Positions 1-5,512 of a stretch of DNA of 5,512 nucleotides are shown in pieces; within the stretch, counting starts at the first letter, position 1; each line of letters starts with the position of its first letter. A program made the position numbers and the translations under genes. Source of the DNA: an uncultured Flavobacteriales bacterium (lineage in GTDB: Bacteria; Bacteroidota; Bacteroidia; Flavobacteriales_D; Crocinitomicaceae); NCBI GenBank assembly GCA_905479845.1, contig CAJQOB010000389.1, positions 1 through 5,512 on the forward strand, written 5' to 3'. The notes beneath the pieces are model-generated. The model searched no databases, was not told the origin of the DNA, and saw nothing but the letters and a program-made list of their open reading frames with translations.

Positions 1-652
1 ATTTTCCACCAAGTTTAATTTCAGCTCCCATGTGTCCTGTGAAACGCATTGGAAGTTTAGAATCTCCAATAATCATTGACTCATTTGGACGGTTCAAGTG
101 GTGAACAGCTCCTCCAAAAAAGAAATTCTTGCTGTAACCAACAAACCCTGCCGAAGCATCGAAGAAATATCTCGATCCACCTCGAGGAACATCACCAGTG
201 GCATAAATGAACCCACGACGAGGGTCAATCATGTCACCAAATGTCAATTTGTCCCAATCAACAGTTTTGTTAAACATTGATGCTCTAGCTCCAAATAGCA
301 TAGAGAATTTTCTATTCACTTTAAGGTGGTAAGAGTAAATCAAGCCGAGCATAGTCGTGTTGATTGTTCCTTGTGCTTGTCTATCATGCAAACCAATTAC
401 ACCAATTCCTCCAGAGATATTCTTGAAGTATTGATCATAGGATGCACTGTATGTTACATAGTTTCCTGTGAGGTTGGGCCACTCATTTCTGTAGTTCATG
501 GCAAGCCTAGGGCAACCGTTAGATCCAGCAAACGCAGGGTTTAGATAGATCGGGTTAGCATAAAATTGCGTGAATTGAGGGTCCTGTGAATAAACACTGC
601 CTGCAGTCAAACTGATCAGGCTAAAAGTTAGTAAGTATTTGATACGTCTCAT
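1..652 (-). CDS. Type IX secretion system membrane protein, PorP/SprF family (partial, 3' end outside window)
   Basis: The reading frame begins at ATG 652-650 and stays open for 217 codons to the window edge. Residues 1-22 form a signal peptide: basic MRRIKY, then a hydrophobic core, with cleavage probably before QDPQF. Residues 26-43 (QFTQFYANPIYLNPAFAG) are the hallmark N-terminal motif of PorP/SprF proteins. The rest alternates short amphipathic stretches rich in Gly and aromatic residues, as expected for an outer-membrane beta-barrel (for example GGIGVIG, FSMLFGARASMF, FFFGGAVHHLN). Family members usually run to roughly 300 residues or more, so about two thirds is present. Known family role: outer-membrane partner of the T9SS; SprF is needed for secretion of the SprB adhesin in gliding bacteria. 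Genomes often hold many paralogs, so no specific gene name is given. No Shine-Dalgarno sequence precedes the ATG, as is normal in Bacteroidota. The gene is divergent from porU and separated from it by 137 bases. Confidence 0.93.
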   Translation of the reverse strand, partial: MRRIKYLLTFSLISLTAGSVYSQDPQFTQFYANPIYLNPAFAGSNGCPRLAMNYRNEWPNLTGNYVTYSASYDQYFKNISGGIGVIGLHDRQAQGTINTTMLGLIYSYHLKVNRKFSMLFGARASMFNKTVDWDKLTFGDMIDPRRGFIYATGDVPRGGSRYFFDASAGFVGYSKNFFFGGAVHHLNRPNESMIIGDSKLPMRFTGHMGAEIKLGGK

Positions 653-708
653 TAAATCGGTTAAAGGTGATCCGATTAGTCTATAACGGGATTCTTAAAA
701 TAAAGTTA

Positions 709-739
709 CAAATATTACAAAATGCATATAATATTCAAA
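709..739 (-). promoter_or_regulatory. Putative Bacteroidota-type promoter for the PorP/SprF gene
   Basis: Read on the minus strand, a -33 box TTTG (739-736) is followed after 19 bases by AATATTTG (716-709), one mismatch from the Bacteroidota -7 consensus TAnnTTTG. Transcription would start near position 704, leaving a leader of about 50 bases before ATG 652. The spacing fits the known 19-21 base range. The region is very AT-rich, so a chance match is possible. Confidence 0.4.
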
Positions 740-754
740 GAATTGTTCCGTTTT

Positions 755-785
755 TTTGTTTGATGAGAAAAGACATAGATATTTG
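755..785 (+). promoter_or_regulatory. Putative promoter for porU, just upstream of its ATG
   Basis: TTTG at 755-758 and GATATTTG at 778-785 are separated by 19 bases. The second box differs at one position from the -7 consensus TAnnTTTG (GA in place of TA). If it is used, transcription would begin at about 789-791, on the ATG itself, giving a nearly leaderless message and ruling out the upstream in-frame ATG at 763. The support is only this motif pair, and the AT-rich background lowers confidence. Confidence 0.33.
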
Positions 786-789
786 CATT

Positions 790-3700
790 ATGAAAATACG
801 CGCTTCATTCAATTCCTTTTTAGGGCTAATTATTTTACTAAACTGTTTAGTTTGGGCAAATGTCGTTAGAAGTCAACAAAATAAAACACTTGATATTCCA
901 TGGGGAGAACCAACTGAAATTTTAGAAGGTAAAAATGCCATAACTGTACCTCAAATTAAAGGACAAATTTTAGATGGAAAGCGGCCGAACTTTTTCTGGA
1001 GAGAGAAAGTTACTTCGAATGCAGCTTTAAATATTGAGCTCGAAATTAAAAACACGTCTCCAGCTGACCCAAAAGAAATCACATACTTGAATAGCCAGTA
1101 CGTTGAAGTGGGAGAGCCTGAGTATCTCATTACTATTTCTAACGCTGCCTCTGAACGACATGCCGTACTCAATATGATGCCTTTTATGAAGGTCGGTGGG
1201 CAAATTCACAGAATTACACAGGTGGAAGTGAAGTTCTCTAAGGGAATTGCTGTATCAACTGCTGTTCAAAAAGATTTTGTGACAAGTTCAGTCCTACAAA
1301 GTGGATCTGGAGTTTGGATTAAAATTGCCGTTACGCAAGATGGAGTACACAAAATCGATAGAGATTTTCTAGATGAAAGGTTAACACCTTTGGGAGTGAA
1401 TATCAACACGCTTAATCCAGACCATATAAATATCTACGGAAATGGAGATGGGCGTTTGCCAGAATTAAACAGTATACCTCGTACCGATGATTTGGCAAAG
1501 AACGCTATTCAAATTGTAGGCGATGGCGATGGATCATTTGATATTGGTGATTACATCTTATTCCATGCATGGGGACCAAATAGAATTGGAGTTAGCGGTG
1601 GTGAATTGACTCAGGACAGAAATACGTATTCAAACGTTTCTTGCTACTTTATCAATGTTAACACTTCAGGAACTCCATTAAGAGTAGCTTCTATTCCAAA
1701 TTCAGATGATCCTGTTACACATTCATTGTCTACCTATTCATATTTTCAAAAGCATGAAACGGAATCGGTATCTTTGGTGAAAGGAGGGAAACGATTTTAT
1801 GGAGAGTTATTCGATACGCAGCTGTCTCAATCCTTTTTAATGTCAGTTCCGAATGTAGATGCTTCTACTGCGGCTTCATTCAAAGCGTTTTATGCAACAA
1901 ATGCAAATTCAGGTGGAGGTAATACAATCAAATATAAAGTGAATGGTACACAATTGATAAATGCATCCCTTCCTAGTTTGGGATCAGACTATGCGCGGGG
2001 TTCACAAAGCTTTCAGTTTACGAATCCTACATCATCACTTGCGGTTGAAATGACAATTACACGTTCATCTCCATCAGTTTTGACGTACCTCGATTACATC
2101 GAATTGAATGCACGTCGAGGTCTAGTGATGACAGGGAACCAATTCAACTTTAGAGACATTCCATCTGTTGGAGTGGGGAATGTTGGAACGTTTTCATTAA
2201 CGGGTGTTCCCGCAGGTGGATTTGTATGGGATGTGACGGATAGACACGTACCTAAATTAATCAATGGCGCAACTGTTGGTTCCACTTACAACTTTAGTGC
2301 TGATTTAGACTCGCTCCGTGAGTTTGTAGCATCGAATGGAACTGGTTTTCTGACTCCAACCTTTGTCTCGAATGTTGATCCTCAAGACCTTCACGGGTTG
2401 GCACAGGCAGATTATCTTATTGTTACGAATAAAACGTTTACCGCTCAGGCAGAACGTTTAGCGAATCTTCACAGAGCGAATGGTTTAACGGTACACGTGG
2501 TGAACTCGGAACAAGTTTACAACGAGTTTAGTTCAGGAAGTCAGGATGCAACAGCAATCAAAATGTTTGCAAAGATGTTTTACGATCGAGGAGTTAGCGC
2601 TCCTGAAACACGTCCGAAGTACTTATTGATGTTCGGAGATGGTACTTTCGATCATAGAAATATTGTTTCGAATTCAAATTACTTAGTAACCTATCAAGTG
2701 GACAACTCTGAGAATCACATTGCTGCGCTCGTAACTGATGATTACTTTGGACTACTGGATGATTCAGAATCAATTGGAGCAAATGATGAAATGGACATCG
2801 GTGTAGGTCGTCTACTAATTTCTTCCACTGAAATAGCAAAAGAGCAAGTAGATAAAATTGAGCACTACATGCGAAACGGATCAGCGTTGTATTCTACAGA
2901 GAATACTAACTGTTCTTCTGATGATGGGTCAACTACGTTTGGAGATTGGAGAACCAAGTATGTTCAGGTTGCAGATGACGAAGAGAATGGGTACTTCATC
3001 AATATCGATTGTGAACCAGCTTACGATTACTTGAAAGCGAGCCATCCTGATATTAATGTGGATAAAATTTATTTGGATGCATTTCAACAAGTGACGACGG
3101 CAGGAGGTGCAAGATATCCAGATGTAGTAGATAAAATTAATGACCGAATTGAGCGTGGAGCATTAGTATTGAATTACGTTGGACACGGAGGTGAGGTTGG
3201 TGTCGCTGAGGAGCGTGTGGTGACTGTACCTCAAATTAAAGATTGGAAAAATATCGACCGTTTGTCTTTGATTGTATCTGCAACTTGTGAGTTTACAAAA
3301 TACGATGATCCTGATCGAGTTTCAGCAGGGGAATGGGCTTCGTTAAATTCTTATGGTGGAGCCATTGCTTTAATGACAACGACACGATCTGTCTTTTTTG
3401 GTGTAAATACAGCGACTATTTCTGAATTCATTCGTCGAGTTTTTGAGAGAGATGCTAATTTTGAACCGCATGCATTTGGTGAGATCATGCGTCTCACAAA
3501 GAATAATTCTGGTTCTTCGAATAACCGCCGTAGATTTACATTGATTGGAGATCCAGCACTACAAATTGCTCTTCCAAAAATGAATATTGTTACGGACAGT
3601 GTGAATGGTTTGGATCCTGCGATAGTGGTAGATACTCTGAGCGCTTTAAGTAAAGTGACGATAAAGGGACACCTTGAAGATTTCAATGGGACAACGTTGA

Positions 3701-4659
3701 ATTCATTCAATGGAGTCGTTTATCCAACCGTGTTCGATAAAATCAAAATGCAACAGACTTTAGGAAATGATCCGGATTCTCCAATGGTCGATTTCGAGTT
3801 GCAAAACAATAAGGTGTACAGTGGTAAAGCGAGCGTTACAAATGGTTATTTCGAATTCTCGTTCGTTGTTCCTAAGGATATTAATTATTCGTTTGGACTA
3901 GGGAAATTGAGTTACTACGCTGAGAACGGATCAATTGATGCAATTGGATCAGATACGCGTGTTGTTATTGGAGGAATTGATCCAAATGGGATTAACGATG
4001 TTGTAGGTCCAGATGTTGAGTTGTATTTGAATGATGAAAACTTTGTGAGTGGAGGTATCTCTGATGAGACACCTATTCTAATCGCTAAGATCTTTGATGA
4101 AAATGGAGTGAACACTGTAGGAAATGGAATTGGCCATGATTTGATCGCTGTATTGGATGGTGAAACAGGAAACCCAATTGTATTAAATGATTATTACACT
4201 GCTGATCTGGATTCTTATCAAGCTGGAGAAATTCGTTACAACTTTACAACGTTAGAACCTGGTCTTCACACGCTTTCGTTGAAAGTTTGGGATGTCAACA
4301 ATAACTCTTCAGAAACAAGTATCGAGTTCGTCGTTCGTGCAAAAGAAAATGTAGAATTGGAACACGTTTTAAACTATCCCAATCCATTTACAACAAGCAC
4401 TGAATTCTTCTTTGAACACAATCAAGCCTGTGTCGATTTAGATGCACAAATTCAAGTGTTCACTGTGTCAGGAAGACTAGTAAAAACGATTAATGAGTCT
4501 GTTTTATGTGATGGTTTCCGCTCAAAAGGAATCCAATGGGATGGACTAGATGATTTCGGAGATCAATTGGCGAAAGGAGTTTATGTCTATCACGTCAAGG
4601 TAAGAACACCTGAAGGCGAAATAGCCGAAAAAACGGAAAAATTGGTGATACTAAGATAA
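790..4659 (+). CDS. porU: Type IX secretion system sortase PorU (peptidase family C25), complete
   Basis: This 1289-residue protein is the cell-surface cysteine protease/sortase of the T9SS. The family cleaves the C-terminal sorting domain of secreted cargo and joins the cargo to a surface lipopolysaccharide, working with PorV, PorQ and PorZ. Start: ATG 790 gives a good signal peptide (residues 1-28: MKIR, then hydrophobic LGLIILLNCLVWA, cleavage near SQQ). The frame is open back to GTG 667 and ATG 763, but these add an unlikely leader. Domains: N-terminal region about 30-535 with the PorU-typical SGVWIKIAVTQDGVHKI and NIYGNGDGRLPE; C25 domain about 540-928 with LMFGDGTFD (613-621), catalytic His799 in YVGHGG, catalytic Cys833 in SATCEF, and closing LIGDPALQ; Ig-like strands about 1030-1180; type A C-terminal domain about 1190-1289 opening with NYPNPF and ending EKLVILR. 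The His-to-Cys spacing is 34, against 33 in the gingipain RgpB (His211, Cys244). Length is close to other flavobacterial PorU proteins. All key residues are present, so it should be active. Confidence 0.96.
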   Translation: MKIRASFNSFLGLIILLNCLVWANVVRSQQNKTLDIPWGEPTEILEGKNAITVPQIKGQILDGKRPNFFWREKVTSNAALNIELEIKNTSPADPKEITYLNSQYVEVGEPEYLITISNAASERHAVLNMMPFMKVGGQIHRITQVEVKFSKGIAVSTAVQKDFVTSSVLQSGSGVWIKIAVTQDGVHKIDRDFLDERLTPLGVNINTLNPDHINIYGNGDGRLPELNSIPRTDDLAKNAIQIVGDGDGSFDIGDYILFHAWGPNRIGVSGGELTQDRNTYSNVSCYFINVNTSGTPLRVASIPNSDDPVTHSLSTYSYFQKHETESVSLVKGGKRFYGELFDTQLSQSFLMSVPNVDASTAASFKAFYATNANSGGGNTIKYKVNGTQLINASLPSLGSDYARGSQSFQFTNPTSSLAVEMTITRSSPSVLTYLDYIELNARRGLVMTGNQFNFRDIPSVGVGNVGTFSLTGVPAGGFVWDVTDRHVPKLINGATVGSTYNFSADLDSLREFVASNGTGFLTPTFVSNVDPQDLHGLAQADYLIVTNKTFTAQAERLANLHRANGLTVHVVNSEQVYNEFSSGSQDATAIKMFAKMFYDRGVSAPETRPKYLLMFGDGTFDHRNIVSNSNYLVTYQVDNSENHIAALVTDDYFGLLDDSESIGANDEMDIGVGRLLISSTEIAKEQVDKIEHYMRNGSALYSTENTNCSSDDGSTTFGDWRTKYVQVADDEENGYFINIDCEPAYDYLKASHPDINVDKIYLDAFQQVTTAGGARYPDVVDKINDRIERGALVLNYVGHGGEVGVAEERVVTVPQIKDWKNIDRLSLIVSATCEFTKYDDPDRVSAGEWASLNSYGGAIALMTTTRSVFFGVNTATISEFIRRVFERDANFEPHAFGEIMRLTKNNSGSSNNRRRFTLIGDPALQIALPKMNIVTDSVNGLDPAIVVDTLSALSKVTIKGHLEDFNGTTLNSFNGVVYPTVFDKIKMQQTLGNDPDSPMVDFELQNNKVYSGKASVTNGYFEFSFVVPKDINYSFGLGKLSYYAENGSIDAIGSDTRVVIGGIDPNGINDVVGPDVELYLNDENFVSGGISDETPILIAKIFDENGVNTVGNGIGHDLIAVLDGETGNPIVLNDYYTADLDSYQAGEIRYNFTTLEPGLHTLSLKVWDVNNNSSETSIEFVVRAKENVELEHVLNYPNPFTTSTEFFFEHNQACVDLDAQIQVFTVSGRLVKTINESVLCDGFRSKGIQWDGLDDFGDQLAKGVYVYHVKVRTPEGEIAEKTEKLVILR
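943..961 (+). repeat. 19-base direct repeat within porU, copy 1
   Basis: ACTGTACCTCAAATTAAAG occurs here and again, base for base, at 3223-3241. Both copies lie in the same codon phase and encode TVPQIK, at residues 52-57 in the N-terminal region and 812-817 between the catalytic His and Cys. The copies are 2280 bases (760 codons) apart. Confidence 0.8.
3223..3241 (+). repeat. 19-base direct repeat within porU, copy 2
   Basis: Second identical copy of ACTGTACCTCAAATTAAAG, encoding TVPQIK between catalytic His799 and Cys833 of PorU. The N-terminal copy is not conserved in the downstream paralog, which has ILPNIE at that position. Confidence 0.8.
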
Positions 4660-4676
4660 CCAAATCAAAATTCACT

Positions 4677-4693
4677 TTTTTTGAATAAATTTT
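4677..4693. repeat. Left arm of a 17-base perfect inverted repeat between the porU genes
   Basis: TTTTTTGAATAAATTTT begins 18 bases after the porU stop. Its exact reverse complement lies at 4787-4803, leaving a 93-base spacer. The run of T here is one base longer (4676-4682) than the matching run of A in the other arm. The arms lie inside the 221-base gap 4660-4880, where no reading frame or RNA gene is evident. Confidence 0.7.
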
Positions 4694-4786
4694 GTGGTAA
4701 TCCTTTCCTATTGGGTTGTTTCAGTTTTGTTATTTGTGTTTTTATAACATGCTGTTTATCTAGTGCTTGAGAGTGTGTCCTGTTTG

Positions 4787-4803
4787 AAAATTTATTCAAA
4801 AAA
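4787..4803. repeat. Right arm of a 17-base perfect inverted repeat between the porU genes
   Basis: AAAATTTATTCAAAAAA is the exact reverse complement of 4677-4693. It also overlaps a short local palindrome, TTTGAA-N6-TTCAAA (4783-4800), which has no T run after it and so is not a standard intrinsic terminator on the plus strand. It ends 77 bases before the ATG of the second PorU. Confidence 0.7.
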
Positions 4804-4880
4804 GATTGTGTTTGAAATAATATACTAGTCGTCAAAGCGTTTCATTATTGAACCTATTTATGCTTTGTTTTACGACCATT

Positions 4881-5512
4881 ATGAAAACACCTATCATCAA
4901 GAAGTACTTTCTACGCTATTTTTTCTTGGATTCATTCAGATCAATTTTGTATTTTGTCAACAGGACAAAATCCTCACTATTCCGTGGTCAAAACCTGTTG
5001 AGGTGAACAGGAATGGGCAATCGGTAATTCTGCCGAATATTGAGGGGCAAGCCTATAATGGAAATCGTCCAAATTTTTTCTGGAGAGAAAAAATGACTTC
5101 AAACGCAGCGCTGGAAATTGCTTTGGAAATCAAAAGTACTTCTCCTGCCAGTTTGGTAGAAATTAATTACCTGAACAAACAAAACATTGAAGTTGGAGAG
5201 CCTGAATATCTGATCACCATCTCCAATGCAGCTTCTGAACGTCATGCCGTTCTTAATATGTTGCCGTTCATGAAAGTTGGCGGGCAGATTCATAGAATAA
5301 TAGAAGTTGAGGTAAAGTTCTCGAAGGGAATCTATATTCCAAATGCCATTAAGAAAGATTTTGTCTCAAACTCAGTGCTTCAGAGTGGATCAGGCGTTTG
5401 GATTAAAATTGCAGTGACGCAAGATGGAGTTCATAAAATCCATAGAGACTTTCTGGAAGAGAGGTTAGCACCATTAGGCGTGAACATAAATACGCTGAAT
5501 CCCAATCATATC
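4881..5512 (+). CDS. porU: Second PorU-like T9SS sortase: N-terminal part, frameshifted in the signal peptide, 3' end outside window
   Basis: From 4958 to the window edge the frame encodes 185 residues that align without gaps to PorU residues 29-213, with about 137 identities (74%, hand count). Shared blocks include RPNFFWRE, EVGEPEYLITISNAASERHA and SGVWIKIAVTQDGVHKI. The catalytic domain, if present, lies beyond the window. The conserved frame is open from 4829 but has no ATG near the expected start. ATG 4881, in a different frame, encodes MKTPIIKKYFLRYFF, a typical signal-peptide beginning, and that frame stops at 5004-5006 after 41 residues. One additional T in the run 4919-4924, or a -1 slip there, joins it to LGFIQINFVFCQQ, giving a 26-residue signal peptide like that of the first PorU. 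The first and second genes share the start context CATTATGAAAA. No Shine-Dalgarno sequence or convincing promoter was found; read-through from porU across 221 bases is possible. It may be a recent pseudogene, phase-variable, recoded, or a sequencing artefact. Confidence 0.85.
4919..4925 (+). other. Frameshift site: six-T run and T TTT TTC slippery heptamer
   Basis: In the frame of ATG 4881 the codons are TAT (4917-4919), TTT and TTC, so 4919-4925 has the X XXY YYZ form of a -1 slippery site. A -1 slip here, or seven T instead of six, brings the frame exactly into the conserved PorU frame (next codon CTT at 4925). This is where the two halves of the second PorU must join, since the hydrophobic signal-peptide core continues smoothly across it. 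Confidence 0.7.
4951..4971 (+). other. Perfect 8-bp hairpin at the signal-peptide cleavage codons of the second PorU
   Basis: ATTTTGTC (4951-4958) pairs fully with GACAAAAT (4964-4971) around the loop AACAG. An overlapping alternative pairs 4944-4950 with 4965-4971. The stem is AT-rich and so of modest stability, and the first porU gene lacks it at the matching place. It begins 25 bases after the slippery heptamer, further than the 5-9 bases usual for a frameshift stimulator. Confidence 0.5.

Noticed and set aside
98..544. Two short plus-strand open frames
   Set aside because: Both are antisense to the clearly coding PorP/SprF gene.
667..789. Upstream in-frame extension of porU to GTG 667 or ATG 763
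   Set aside because: It would place 41 or 9 residues before a complete signal peptide, and the DNA is AT-rich promoter-like sequence. ATG 790 gives the best signal peptide and matches the start context of the second PorU.
1027..1209. Minus-strand open frame whose product resembles that of the minus-strand frame at 5099-5293 (both begin MNLP and share RLSxFNVL)
   Set aside because: They look like a conserved small protein pair, but both are antisense to the homologous N-terminal regions of the two PorU genes. Their similarity is explained by the paralogy of the sense strands.
3351..3710. 119-codon open frame on the minus strand
   Set aside because: It lies wholly antisense to the C25 domain of porU, and its product shows no recognisable motif.
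4667..4693. Possible intrinsic terminator after porU
   Set aside because: The pairing AAAATTCA with TGAAT-AAA-TTTT has no GC-rich stem, includes a bulge, and its T run falls in the loop instead of after the stem. No convincing terminator was found in 4660-4880.
4859..4867. TATGCTTTG as a -7 box for the second PorU
   Set aside because: It has three bases instead of two between TA and TTTG, and no TTTG lies 19-21 bases upstream.
4865..4957. TTG 4865 as an alternative in-frame start for the second PorU
   Set aside because: It would put an acidic and polar leader before the hydrophobic core and ignores the ATG context shared with the first gene. It remains possible but is less likely than a frameshift.

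Overview
The window reads as AT-rich DNA from a member of the Bacteroidota. It carries three genes of the type IX secretion system (T9SS), a pathway confined to that phylum. It also lacks Shine-Dalgarno sequences and has -33 TTTG / -7 TAnnTTTG-like promoter elements. The order Flavobacteriales is only a guess.

Layout: (1) positions 1-652, minus strand, the first 217 codons of a PorP/SprF-family outer-membrane protein whose 3' end lies outside the window. (2) 653-789, a 137-base divergent intergenic region with a plausible promoter on each strand. (3) 790-4659, plus strand, a complete PorU, the C25-family cysteine sortase of the T9SS: signal peptide, conserved N-terminal region, gingipain-like catalytic domain with His799 and Cys833, Ig-like region, and type A C-terminal sorting domain. 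(4) 4660-4880, a 221-base non-coding gap holding a 17-base perfect inverted repeat. (5) 4881-5512, plus strand, the beginning of a second PorU paralog, about 74% identical to the first over 185 aligned residues, cut off by the window edge.

The most notable point is the second PorU. Its natural ATG (in the same CATTATGAAAA context as the first gene) and its conserved body are in different reading frames. They are joined at a run of six T inside the signal-peptide coding sequence. One extra T, or a -1 slip at the T TTT TTC heptamer there, gives a normal signal peptide fused to an intact, selectively constrained PorU N-terminus. This could be a homopolymer sequencing error, a recent inactivation, a phase-variable on/off switch, or recoding; the sequence alone cannot decide.

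Functionally, PorP/SprF proteins work at the outer membrane with the T9SS and its gliding or anchoring machinery. PorU removes the C-terminal signal of T9SS cargo at the cell surface and attaches the cargo to the surface. A second, differently controlled PorU could change which cargo is processed; that last step is inference.
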